From: Victivallaceae bacterium
GTDB lineage: Bacteria; Verrucomicrobiota; Lentisphaeria; Victivallales; Victivallaceae
Reading direction: 5' to 3'
DNA length: 9,886 nucleotides
Assembly: GCA_028717165.1 (NCBI GenBank)
Contig: JAQUOK010000071.1
Coordinates: 1-9,886, forward strand
Part shown: positions 1 to 6,810 of the stretch, piece by piece
Numbering within the stretch: position 1 is the stretch's first letter
Layout: every line of letters starts with the position of its first letter
Position numbers and translations under genes: made by a program
The notes under the pieces: generated by a model
Databases searched by the model: none
What the model saw: the letters and a program-made list of their open reading frames with translations, nothing else
Told to the model about the DNA's origin: nothing

Positions 1-154
1 AGAGTTTCCCGTAACCTTTGATTTCGCCGATGTCTTCGACGATTGCGGGCATGAAACCGAGTTCGCTGTCCAGTTTGAGATAACCGTTCTTAAGGCGGCC
101 GATCAGTGTGGTAAAAATATCTTTCGCAATTTTATCCAGAGCTTGCAATTCCAT
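1..154 (-). CDS. Partial hypothetical protein, N-terminal 51 residues (possible DUF6908-like)
   Basis: The gene runs off the left edge of the window, so only its first 51 codons are visible. It starts at an ATG (154-152) with a GAGGA Shine-Dalgarno at 167-163, about eight bases upstream. The visible peptide begins MELQALDKIAKDIF and continues through YLKLDSELGFMPAIVEDIGE to a lysine/glycine-rich end; there is no signal peptide or membrane segment. The pattern of a short helix, then YLKL, then GFMPxxVEDI resembles the start of the small DUF6908-type proteins found on phages and plasmids. That match is from memory on a fragment and is weak. It is the same strand as the DUF1232 gene upstream but separated from it by 111 bases and a hairpin, so it may be transcribed on its own. 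Function not known. Confidence 0.6.
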   Translation of the reverse strand, partial: MELQALDKIAKDIFTTLIGRLKNGYLKLDSELGFMPAIVEDIGEIKGYGKL

Positions 155-213
155 AAATAATATCCTCGTGTATTACTATATTAGTGAGGGTGAAAATTAA
201 GTTTTCGATACGA

Positions 214-238
214 AACAAGCCCAGACACTGGGCTTGTT
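214..238 (-). terminator. Hairpin, probable intrinsic terminator after the DUF1232 gene
   Basis: A perfect 11-bp stem (AACAAGCCCAG / CTGGGCTTGTT) closes a 3-base loop. It lies 28 bases downstream of the DUF1232 stop on the minus strand, where the 3' arm reads GCTTGTTTCG, a poor U-tract. The stem is strong and well placed, but the weak U-tract leaves the terminator call uncertain. It could also insulate the next minus gene, which starts at 154. Confidence 0.55.
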
Positions 239-265
239 CGTCGGCGTTTGCGAATAAATTGGGAA

Positions 266-586
266 TTAGAACTGAGACATAAGTTTATCGACGTCCTGCT
301 CGATTTCATTCGTCTGGTAGACGGATATTTCCGCGAGGAGCACGGCAATAGCGGCAAGGTCATCAAGTAACCCGCCTGGTAAGATATCCGGGACCAAGTC
401 CAACGGCAACAATAAGTATCCCAGCGTGGCAATGATCGAAGCCTTTACCCAGCCCGGTACCTGATCGCTTTTCAACATGACCAGCAAGGTCAATACCTGC
501 CGCAAAGCCTTCCGGCTGAGACGACCGATAATCTTTTTAAGTTTTGTTTTGACTGCCGTATAACATTTCAAATAATCTTCCTGCAT
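266..586 (-). CDS. DUF1232 (YkvA-like) small membrane-associated protein
   Basis: This 106-aa protein carries the DUF1232 signature: a hydrophobic stretch at residues 47-63 running into LPLDLVPDILPGG (60-72), an acidic LLDDL (73-77) and a second hydrophobic helix (78-88). The family's hallmark is PxDLxPDxxPxxGxxDD, and it matches closely. The family has no firmly established biochemical role; members are small and are predicted to associate with the membrane. I chose the ATG at 586-584 because a textbook GGAGG sits six bases upstream. An earlier in-frame ATG at 637 would add 17 residues but has no ribosome binding site and lies inside a palindrome. The gene stands alone: a hairpin lies downstream (214-238) and another upstream (617-643), and the neighbour at 711 is divergent. 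Confidence 0.85.
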   Translation of the reverse strand: MQEDYLKCYTAVKTKLKKIIGRLSRKALRQVLTLLVMLKSDQVPGWVKASIIATLGYLLLPLDLVPDILPGGLLDDLAAIAVLLAEISVYQTNEIEQDVDKLMSQF

Positions 587-616
587 ATATACCTCCAATT
601 GAGAGTTAAAAATGAA

Positions 617-643
617 AAAGACGTGAGGGTTAGTCACGTCTTT
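617..643. promoter_or_regulatory. Perfect inverted repeat between divergent genes (operator or attenuator)
   Basis: AAAGACGTGA (617-626) and TCACGTCTTT (634-643) form a perfect 10-bp inverted repeat around the 7-base spacer GGGTTAG. It sits 31 bases before the DUF1232 start codon and 67 bases before the plus-strand ORF at 711. Read on the minus strand the 3' arm is followed by TTTTTC, so it could be a terminator in the DUF1232 leader. Its position between divergent genes fits an operator equally well. A TAAAAT hexamer on the minus strand (654-649) could be a -10 box just upstream, but I find no good -35. Confidence 0.45.
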
Positions 644-710
644 CGATGATTTTAAGCTTAAAGCCGGCCGGAAGAAAAATTCTTCAGGCTGTATCAGGGG
701 AATGATATAT

Positions 711-1076
711 ATGCCAAAGCAGATGAACTACATTATGGGATATAACGGATCATGTTCAATGGTCTGCGAAAGCAAAAGCTTTTTAGCGAAGATAACTATG
801 CAACATTTCTGTACCAAAAAGGATTTTGTCAGGCGCTTGATTGAGCCTTTCAAAACTCAGTTCTTTTCGGAACTGGCAACACTCCCCGGAGATGCTCGGG
901 AAAATTCAAATCAGGTTGGATTCTTCATGACGGATTTGTTCCGAGGTAGATCAGTTCTGGCCTACGTGACAAGCGAAAAGCTGATGAAGGTGCAACGCGC
1001 CAGCCTGGGAACTGACACGCTATTTTTATGCAGATACAAAAAAGATTATACAAGGGAGATGATTTTTTTCCGCTGA
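711..1076 (+). CDS. Hypothetical protein, unrecognised, 121 aa
   Basis: The reading frame is open for 121 codons from the ATG at 711, with AGGGG (696-700) ten bases upstream. An alternative ATG at 702 adds three residues but leaves almost no spacing to that site. The protein is basic and contains five cysteines (residues 15, 19, 34, and others) without a regular metal-binding spacing. It has no signal peptide and no membrane segment, and I recognise no family. The middle (FVRRLIEPFKTQFFSELATL, residues 39-58) is probably helical. There is no competing long frame on the other strand, which favours a real gene. It is divergent from the DUF1232 gene and followed by 109 AT-rich bases. A lone, family-less ORF of this size could still be spurious. 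Confidence 0.4.
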   Translation: MPKQMNYIMGYNGSCSMVCESKSFLAKITMQHFCTKKDFVRRLIEPFKTQFFSELATLPGDARENSNQVGFFMTDLFRGRSVLAYVTSEKLMKVQRASLGTDTLFLCRYKKDYTREMIFFR

Positions 1077-1185
1077 AAATATAGGGGGTTGCTTGCAATT
1101 TGTAATCAATGTAATTCTAGTATCTAAGTTTTTGCTCCTACCTTTTTTAAAAAAGTAGTCTAAGCTGAGGAAGAAAACGCAAATT

Positions 1186-2481
1186 GTGGAAAATAAAGAC
1201 CCATATATCCTAAATAAAGATGTTATTTTTCCAGCGATTACACAGCAGTACTATCCTGGAAATAGTAAATTTATTTATTTATCGAATCCTGATGTTGTGG
1301 AACAGAGAGATTCGGTAGCGTCTTTTTCGTGTGATGGAAAATTTTTACATTTTTCGATTGTTTATGAAAACAATGATTTCTTTGATTATGAATCAGGTAG
1401 GGCTAATCCGAAGAAAGATTTGCACAAGCAGGGGAATTCAATCGCATTTTACTTTCAGCCAGTAGGTAAAACCAATTTTTATCGTTTTGAATATGCTGCT
1501 TCCGATACGAAAACGTTACATCTTTACACGAAAACGCCTAATGGTAGATATAAGTCCCGAAAAATCAAAAATCCGTGGAAAGCATGTCAAGAAACAGTAG
1601 AAACAGTAGATATCTGGTGTGTGAGATTTGAAATTCCTTTGAGTTCTTGTGGACTTTCCGATAAAATCACTGGCTCGCGATTTTTAATTGTCCGTTATCG
1701 TTATTCAGAAAGTTCTGCTGACCCAATTGTTACTAATTCCATGAGTCTACCTGCAAACCAGTTGCTTGACCCCGTTAAATGGAATATTGTTTCTTCTGAA
1801 CAGGATGAGGAAAGTTCTGCGGGCATATTGAATAAAACATTTGAACTGAAAAAACAACAATGTCAGCAGGAAATACTTGAGCGTACCGATAATCAAGAAT
1901 CTGTCGCCAAAAATTATGTGGAATTATTGAATGATTTATACGCGGAATGTAATAAAACTGATTATGACGAAACATTTCGTCGTCTTGAACGATTTGTTAA
2001 TCTGCCAGAATTCTGGCGAGACGACCAAAAACTCGGATCGCTTTGTTATGCGCTTTACGGAGTTAGAGAAAGCAAAGCCTATGAAATATTTTCAATCATT
2101 CATCTTGTTATGGTAGGTGCAACGCTTCTGGCTGAAAAGGAACTTCAGGAGCGCATCCTTAAAAAGAATCAGCATGAGTATAATCGACTGCAAAGCCATA
2201 AAAACACACACCCAAAAAAGAAAGTAACTATTGATCCAAGTTTATTGCCTTGTTTCTCAGTAATATTTAAATATGAATATAAGGGTACACACTGGGGGCA
2301 CTATAAACCTCAAAAATATATTTTTGAACATTGTAAACGAAAATGGAAGATCAAGTTTTCAACATTCCGCAAAAAATATGACCAATGGCTAGATGCAAAA
2401 AACAAATTTCCAGAAGACATTCCTAAGCCTTCTCGATGCCCTTATGGTTATGAATGCAAGAAACTCGAATCAAAACTGTAA
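1186..2481 (+). CDS. CBM9-like domain protein without signal peptide, unknown C-terminal half
   Basis: This is a 431-aa protein in two parts. Residues about 10-200 follow the pattern of CBM9/DOMON-like beta-sandwich domains: a strand pair SFSCDGKFLHFSIVY (46-60), a central GNSIAFYFQP with FYRFEYAAS (83-106), and the late WCVRFEIPLSSCGL segment (144-157), which corresponds to the W-x-vEiaIPfssLG motif of the family. Residues 205-431 are a charged, helical region (coiled-coil-like 218-250), a hydrophobic helix (301-318), then a basic stretch (375-405) ending in a CPYGYEC motif (418-424). I do not recognise this half. CBM9-like modules normally sit in secreted proteins, yet there is no signal peptide. 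The start is a GTG at 1186; an in-frame TAG at 1156 rules out a much longer N-terminus, and AGGAAG (1168-1173) is the nearest ribosome site, rather far at 12 bases. The gene is noticeably AT-rich compared with the genes after 7000, and ends before a strong terminator. Confidence 0.75.
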   Translation: MENKDPYILNKDVIFPAITQQYYPGNSKFIYLSNPDVVEQRDSVASFSCDGKFLHFSIVYENNDFFDYESGRANPKKDLHKQGNSIAFYFQPVGKTNFYRFEYAASDTKTLHLYTKTPNGRYKSRKIKNPWKACQETVETVDIWCVRFEIPLSSCGLSDKITGSRFLIVRYRYSESSADPIVTNSMSLPANQLLDPVKWNIVSSEQDEESSAGILNKTFELKKQQCQQEILERTDNQESVAKNYVELLNDLYAECNKTDYDETFRRLERFVNLPEFWRDDQKLGSLCYALYGVRESKAYEIFSIIHLVMVGATLLAEKELQERILKKNQHEYNRLQSHKNTHPKKKVTIDPSLLPCFSVIFKYEYKGTHWGHYKPQKYIFEHCKRKWKIKFSTFRKKYDQWLDAKNKFPEDIPKPSRCPYGYECKKLESKL

Positions 2482-2513
2482 AAAAAAATCAAAAAAAAGT
2501 CATTGCCCCTTTA

Positions 2514-2542
2514 TTGACAAAATAATACAAAAACCCAATCTT
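2514..2542 (+). promoter_or_regulatory. Possible promoter upstream of terminator 2557-2594
   Basis: A consensus -35 box TTGACA (2514-2519) is followed 17 bases later by AATCTT (2537-2542), a poor -10. Transcription would start near 2549 and meet the terminator at 2557 almost at once. It would read toward the HTH operon only by readthrough. Weak call. Confidence 0.25.
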
Positions 2543-2556
2543 GATATTTCTCCATG

Positions 2557-2594
2557 CACCATAGCGCAAGTTTGCCGCTATGGTGTTTTTTTTT
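2557..2594 (+). terminator. Strong intrinsic terminator
   Basis: A perfect 10-bp stem CACCATAGCG (2557-2566) / CGCTATGGTG (2576-2585) with a 9-base loop is followed directly by nine T residues (2586-2594). It lies 75 bases after the CBM9-like gene stop and 69 bases before the HTH gene start, so it separates the cargo-like gene from the replication-like operon. The clearest terminator in the window. Confidence 0.9.
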
Positions 2595-2663
2595 GATTAT
2601 ATTTATTTCTGACGGACACGTGAAAGTCATTAACCACAAATCAATTAAAACAAAGGGAATAAT

Positions 2664-2978
2664 ATGGATTATAACAGATGGCAAGCCATCGATCAGAAAA
2701 TCCGCGAATTAATTGTTTCCGCCTTTAATATGGCAGGAATTAATTTTGTTCGCGATTATGTAGGTACAGAGAACAAAGAGTACCCTTGTCGGGACAAAGA
2801 AGAATGGCTGGATTTGAAACAGGCAGCGGCATTTGCCTGCGTTTCACCATATACGGTTCGGCGATGGATTCGTACTCGGGGTTTGAAAGGGCGAAAGCTG
2901 AATGGCGCAAAGTGTGGACGCATATTAGTACATGCTGAATCGTTGCGGCATTTCATTGAAACTCAGCAGGAAGCATAA
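2664..2978 (+). CDS. Excisionase/AlpA-type helix-turn-helix DNA-binding protein
   Basis: This 104-aa protein has a MerR-like winged HTH at its C-terminus, of the type seen in excisionases and AlpA regulators. Residues 48-75 (EWLDLKQAAAFACVSPYTVRRWIRTRG) carry the helix-turn-helix with the typical SxxTVRRWI recognition helix, and GRILVHAESLRHFIE (85-99) is the usual wing and closing helix. The first 45 residues are helical and not recognised. The start is the ATG at 2664 with AAAGGGAA six bases upstream. It is the first gene of the four-gene operon and is separated from the helicase by only eight bases. In integrative elements such small proteins direct excision or regulate the replication genes; which applies here cannot be told from sequence. 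Confidence 0.85.
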   Translation: MDYNRWQAIDQKIRELIVSAFNMAGINFVRDYVGTENKEYPCRDKEEWLDLKQAAAFACVSPYTVRRWIRTRGLKGRKLNGAKCGRILVHAESLRHFIETQQEA

Positions 2979-2986
2979 GAGGAAAT

Positions 2987-4393
2987 ATGTCTGAAAATTA
3001 TCAGGAACTGTGCATTAAATACGGCGAGCCAATACGCCAAATAAGCAAATTCTTTTTCCAAGCTAATCAGCAGTTCTTTGCGGAATTACTGGTGTTGGAG
3101 AACCCGCTCCGGTTTGTTGGAAAACAATGGTTTGTCTATAGCGGAAAACATTGGCAACCGTGCGCAAAGGTTTACATTACGAAAATAATCGCGAAATTGT
3201 TATGCCGATTCGCGGACGAATTTGGTTTCCCTGAATTTAAAAGTCAAATAAATAACTCTCTTTTGTCAGGCATTGAAAAAATTGCCCAAACTTTTGTCTA
3301 CATTTCAATGTTTCCGGTGATGGACTGGCGATTAATCCCGTGCCAAAATGTAGTTCTTCGCTGGAATGGCGAGATTTTTACCTGCGAAAAATTCGCACCA
3401 GAATTGAATATCCGATCATTATTGACTGTTAATTACGATCCTGAGGCTGATTATGAAGAATTCAAACAGTTATTCTATGAAATCTTGAGTCCCGAGGACG
3501 TAAGGCTATTACAACTTTACCTCGGTATAGCTTTGCTGACGATCAATTTGACCGAAAATTTTCTACTTCTGCAAGGTGTTGGCGGCAGCAGCAAAAGTCT
3601 CTTGCTCCGCCTGCTGGCAGAAATCCTCGGAGACAACCGGGTTTTTGACCTGAATATTAAAGCGTTAGGACGGGATTTTGAGCTTTCCGGTTTGGATGCC
3701 CAAACTTTATTGGTGGCATCAGAAGCGACTGGTGATGCGCTTTGTTCAGGCGGTGCCCAGTTCATTAAGAAAATGGTCGGCGGCGATAAATTCCAAGCAC
3801 GGGTTAAATATGAAAATGAAAAACGGCAGCTTTGCGGTAACTACAGCCTGGTTATTGTTTCGAACGAAGATACCCTATTTCACTATGAAGGCAGCGGAGA
3901 AGAATGGAGACGGCGAATCCTGCCGGTATTCTTTCTGAAACCGCACAAAAAAGTGATCAAAGGACTGGTAGGGATTCTGCTAACAGAAAATGGTTCCGGG
4001 ATTCTTAACTGGCTGCTAGAAGGTGCCGCTGAGGTACTCCGAAATAAATGGCAAATCGAACTTACTCCTGCACAAGAAATCCGTCGTGACCGCCTGATCG
4101 CTCGGAGTGAACCTGTCAGGTTGTTCGTAGAACACAGCATCGAACTTTCCGCCGGAGATGATTTCACCAGTGAAGAGGCTTACCAGCGCTATTGTACAGT
4201 AGCCAGGGATAGTTCGTTGCCGATCTTAACGCGAGAAGCGTTTTTCAAGCAATTTTCCGCCAAAATGGCAGAAGTGTTTCCTGAGGCAATCAGCAGCAGC
4301 AGTAATAACCTTCGACGATACAACGGAGGTCAGAATAAAAAAACATGCCGTGGTTATCGCGGCTACAAATTAAAGGAGCTCGCGCGCATATGA
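2987..4393 (+). CDS. SF3 / D5-like phage-plasmid replication helicase
   Basis: The 468-aa protein has the ordered motifs of a D5-type superfamily 3 helicase, an ATP-driven DNA unwinding ring used by phages and plasmids to start replication. They are a P-loop GVGGSSKS (197-204), a Walker B-like strand LLVASEA (241-247), motif C with the polar VIVSNED (289-295), and an arginine cluster EEWRRRILPVFF (305-316) expected to hold the finger. Residues about 360-468 look like the usual C-terminal winged-helix region. The N-terminal 150 residues resemble the D5_N-like segment (RFVGKQWFVYSGKHWQPC, 42-59), but no primase catalytic domain (TOPRIM or AEP DxD) is visible, so this seems to be helicase only. 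The P-loop has serine where glycine is normal before the lysine. The start ATG follows GAGGA closely (four bases). Its TGA overlaps the next gene's ATG (ATGA, 4390-4393), so the two are probably translationally coupled. Confidence 0.88.
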   Translation: MSENYQELCIKYGEPIRQISKFFFQANQQFFAELLVLENPLRFVGKQWFVYSGKHWQPCAKVYITKIIAKLLCRFADEFGFPEFKSQINNSLLSGIEKIAQTFVYISMFPVMDWRLIPCQNVVLRWNGEIFTCEKFAPELNIRSLLTVNYDPEADYEEFKQLFYEILSPEDVRLLQLYLGIALLTINLTENFLLLQGVGGSSKSLLLRLLAEILGDNRVFDLNIKALGRDFELSGLDAQTLLVASEATGDALCSGGAQFIKKMVGGDKFQARVKYENEKRQLCGNYSLVIVSNEDTLFHYEGSGEEWRRRILPVFFLKPHKKVIKGLVGILLTENGSGILNWLLEGAAEVLRNKWQIELTPAQEIRRDRLIARSEPVRLFVEHSIELSAGDDFTSEEAYQRYCTVARDSSLPILTREAFFKQFSAKMAEVFPEAISSSSNNLRRYNGGQNKKTCRGYRGYKLKELARI

Positions 4394-4851
4394 AAGAGAT
4401 TTTTTCAGAAATGCCGTCTTTGCCGTCTTTGCCGTCTGAAATTCAAGACGACCCAGAACGGCTTTGTTCATTTTTTTGCAAAGCACTGACCGGAGCCGAA
4501 CAATATCCGGAAGCAACCCAACGCACTTTGACATTGCTTATGAACTGGGGCAACCTGATATTGCAACACGGCCACGAAATTTCATTCTCATTTTCCGCAT
4601 CAGAGTTGGCAGAAATGGTCCGGCGATGTGACTGCCTTGGGCCGGCGCAAATGGGTTTTTATTACGAAGGACGGTTGCGGGCAGAATGTGAGTTTCTGGT
4701 TCCCCGCGCTATTAAAGAAGCGGATATCCTTGCTTTTTATCGCACATTGTCAACATGGAGTCAAAATCGCTCGCTATTTCAATGTTTTGTAATCGGCGCT
4801 GTTTTGGCTATTAAGTTGCTTCATCTAAGAAAAATAATGGGAGGGAAATAA
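4390..4851 (+). CDS. Hypothetical protein, 153 aa, third gene of replication-like operon
   Basis: I do not recognise this protein. I chose the ATG at 4390 because it overlaps the helicase stop as ATGA; AAAGGAG lies 11 bases upstream inside the helicase gene. An in-frame ATG at 4345 would give a longer product with no support. Residues 8-15 read MPSLPSLP, encoded by nearly three copies of the 9-base unit GCCGTCTTT (4413-4437). Residues 20-125 are acidic and helical with scattered cysteines (26, 30, 80, 82, 100) in no clear metal-binding spacing. Residues 128-145 (SLFQCFVIGAVLAIKLLH) are hydrophobic and could be a membrane or packing helix, followed by a basic end. Its stop overlaps the next start as TAATG (4849-4853). 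The tight coupling suggests it acts with the helicase, perhaps as an accessory or loader; that is inference only. Confidence 0.75.
   Translation: MKEIFSEMPSLPSLPSEIQDDPERLCSFFCKALTGAEQYPEATQRTLTLLMNWGNLILQHGHEISFSFSASELAEMVRRCDCLGPAQMGFYYEGRLRAECEFLVPRAIKEADILAFYRTLSTWSQNRSLFQCFVIGAVLAIKLLHLRKIMGGK
4413..4437 (+). repeat. 2.8 copies of a 9-bp tandem repeat
   Basis: GCCGTCTTT at 4413-4421 and 4422-4430 and a partial copy GCCGTCT at 4431-4437 are exact. The unit keeps the reading frame and encodes repeated Pro-Ser-Leu near the N-terminus of the 153-aa protein. Such a repeat may expand or contract by slippage without a frameshift. Confidence 0.9.
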
Positions 4852-6491
4852 TGAACGTAAAAGTCTATGAAAAAAGCCCATACACGGAAAAAATCGATGC
4901 CTATTCCCGAGTGAAATTGTTCGGTGCCAATGCTGTCGATTCTGCGGAAATCATCCGCTATGGGAATGTTACAAGAATTGCAAATGGAGGAATTACAGCT
5001 GGGAATGGTCGTTTTGCCTTACAGCCTTCATTTTCCGGGGGACATGTTATTACCGAATGTTACACGGATGGCAGTCTTGTTTTGTACCCCACACAGGACA
5101 ACAGTCCCCTGCCGGAATTATTGGCCGATTTGAACGGTATGGCGGATATACTAAATAATAGCCTCTATTTAAGCAGGAAACTGCATCTTGACTGCAAAGA
5201 TCCGGATGCCGCAGACGGGTATTGGAAACGCTGTTTCTGCGATCTCGCCCAACCACCGACGGGAATGCCCTCTCTGGATTTTTATAATCGCGACATGATA
5301 TTTGATTGCCGAGAGGATATATTTATTATAGACGGCTATGTCACGGTTTTGGAAGCCAAATTTTTTAAAACCGCAAATATGCCGGGAGTCATGCTGCTCT
5401 ATTTTGAGCCGCAACGTTCCCGATTGGCCACAAAATTTTCCCCTACCGAAATAAACAAAAAAATATGGATTACCTCGGAGCTAGGGGTTTTTCTGGAAAA
5501 CGAGGAACCAATCTTCTGGTTTCAAAACTGCGGGGATTTGGAGAAAACGGATTTTCCGTTGCTCAAACCGTACTATTCGACTTTTATTATAACGGATTTT
5601 ACTAATGATGGCTTACGAACACGCAACTCAGTTGCGGAGGCCCAGGCTTTCAAAGCAGCCGCCTTTAAACATGGCATTCCGGTTTCAATTGCGGTTGCCC
5701 ACTTGGAGAATGGAAAAAACATTGGGAATATTCGAGGTGAAATATACCACGATTCTTCGCTAAAAATATTAAATAATGAGGAATTTCTTCAAAAATGCGA
5801 TGAGTATCGCGTTACAGTAGATCCCGTACTTTGCGGGAATCCTTATGAAATAAAATTTCAGGCGAATAAAGCAATTGATTCCTATTTGTTGCCGTTCTTT
5901 TTTGAACGGGGACGTTTGTCAGTTTTTCAGGAAACCGCGAACTCCTTGTCGATTCGGGAACCGTTGCTCTCGCTGCTTGACGGGACAAAAAAGTTCGTCG
6001 AGTACCCTGTGGCATCAATCAAAACATTGATATTTTGCCGCCAGGGGAAAATTTACCGGATAAAAAAACAACTTCGGAACCAAGCAAGTGCTTCACTCAG
6101 ATTTTACAAGGATGCGATGTTACTGGCTCCGGGGCAGAATGCCGCAGAGGAAATGAAGGAATTATTGGGCGAAATTCGTCCGGAACTGGTTATGCTGGAA
6201 CTTTCCGGCTATTCGGAAGCGCAGGAAAAATTGTTGCTGGCTGCCGTGGATTTATGCCTGGATAATGGCGTGAGCGTCGGGGTCTTCTGTGAAGAGGGAT
6301 TGGTTCCTCCCGCATTAGCGGAGATGACCGATAAAAACTTTATTGTTGGGGAGTCCGCTTACAATATTTTCAATGTCAAAGAAAAAGCAGACAAAGGAAT
6401 GACAGTTTTCCATCGCTTTAACTTCAATGGGAAAGCGGTTACGGTTGGCAAGTCCAACGAGGAAGAATTGGCCGCTGCCATGCGGAAATAA
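4851..6491 (+). CDS. Uncharacterised 546-aa protein, last gene of the replication-like operon
   Basis: No known family is apparent. The ATG at 4851 overlaps the previous stop (TAATG), with GGGAGG about six bases upstream, so it is coupled to the gene before it. No signal peptide or membrane segment is visible. The first 140 residues are mixed alpha/beta with a glycine-rich NGGITAGNGR (45-54) that is not a good P-loop. Two stretches follow the same plan: a beta strand, a helix containing EAQ, and a second strand: FIITDF...AEAQAFKAAAFKHGIPVSIAVAH (245-284) and LVMLEL...SEAQEKLLLAAVDLCLDNGVSVGVF (446-479). The first is followed by GNIRGEIYHD (292-301). Strand-helix-strand followed by H and an RG is reminiscent of the C-terminal half of RecA/RepA-like ATPases, but no Walker A is present, so this is a suggestion only. 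Six short nearby cysteines show no motif. By position it is likely a partner of the SF3 helicase in element replication. Confidence 0.8.
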   Translation: MNVKVYEKSPYTEKIDAYSRVKLFGANAVDSAEIIRYGNVTRIANGGITAGNGRFALQPSFSGGHVITECYTDGSLVLYPTQDNSPLPELLADLNGMADILNNSLYLSRKLHLDCKDPDAADGYWKRCFCDLAQPPTGMPSLDFYNRDMIFDCREDIFIIDGYVTVLEAKFFKTANMPGVMLLYFEPQRSRLATKFSPTEINKKIWITSELGVFLENEEPIFWFQNCGDLEKTDFPLLKPYYSTFIITDFTNDGLRTRNSVAEAQAFKAAAFKHGIPVSIAVAHLENGKNIGNIRGEIYHDSSLKILNNEEFLQKCDEYRVTVDPVLCGNPYEIKFQANKAIDSYLLPFFFERGRLSVFQETANSLSIREPLLSLLDGTKKFVEYPVASIKTLIFCRQGKIYRIKKQLRNQASASLRFYKDAMLLAPGQNAAEEMKELLGEIRPELVMLELSGYSEAQEKLLLAAVDLCLDNGVSVGVFCEEGLVPPALAEMTDKNFIVGESAYNIFNVKEKADKGMTVFHRFNFNGKAVTVGKSNEEELAAAMRK

Positions 6492-6810
6492 GGACATGTA
6501 GCTGACTAAACGGAAATTCTCGGCGAAATTCTGAAGCTCCTTTGGCATTTCGCCGGGTGATCCGGCAGGTCTTGCTGACCGCATTCGTCAAGGACATCAG
6601 AAAATACAGTTCCGTTCATGCCAACATTTAACCACGAACTGAAAACAAAACGTGTATCCCGTTGGTGGAAACCGCAGAAAGGCACAGATTCGGAATCGTG
6701 CCGTAAAAATGCCGTAATTTCTCTTCGCTTAGGCATTAAAAAGCAGCGTTTAGCAGGTTAAAACAAAACACCCCCAAAGCGATGTTTTTAGGCTAAATAA
6801 AGACAAAAAA
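6492..6810. other. Gene-poor tract between the operon and tRNA-Pro
   Basis: I see no convincing gene in these 319 bases. A hairpin at 6519-6557 (CGGCGAAAT / ATTTCGCCG, 17-base loop, extended by a G-T and a C-G pair) lies 28 bases after the operon stop but has no T-tract, so it is only a possible transcript end. A second small one (GGTC/GACC) is at about 6568-6580. A 47-codon frame from ATG 6618 to TAA 6761 encodes a very basic peptide starting MPTFNHELKTKRVSRWW, but it has no ribosome site. A tract of six A residues (6805-6810) abuts the tRNA. If the operon belongs to an integrated element, its right junction should be here or inside the tRNA 3' end. Confidence 0.5.

Noticed and set aside
1138..1158. 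CTACC-T6-A6-GTAG near-palindrome as a terminator
   Set aside because: The stem is nearly all A-T with no loop and no T-tract after it; low-complexity sequence explains it.
2393..2596. Plus-strand 67-codon frame overlapping the end of the CBM9-like gene
   Set aside because: It is an out-of-frame shadow, has no ribosome site, and runs through the terminator hairpin.
4345..4389. Upstream in-frame start for the 153-aa protein
   Set aside because: It lies deep in the helicase gene without a ribosome site, while ATG 4390 forms the ATGA overlap.
4851..6491. NGGITAGNGR as a Walker A motif
   Set aside because: It lacks the GK[ST] ending and is too far from the putative Walker B-like strand.
6506..6736. 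Minus-strand 76-codon frame in the gene-poor tract
   Set aside because: No ribosome site and no recognisable motif.
1..6810. Second copy of the tRNA-Pro 3' end as a left attachment site
   Set aside because: I scanned by eye for the TTCGAATC and CATCCCGACCA portions on both strands and found none; the left end, if any, is outside the window.
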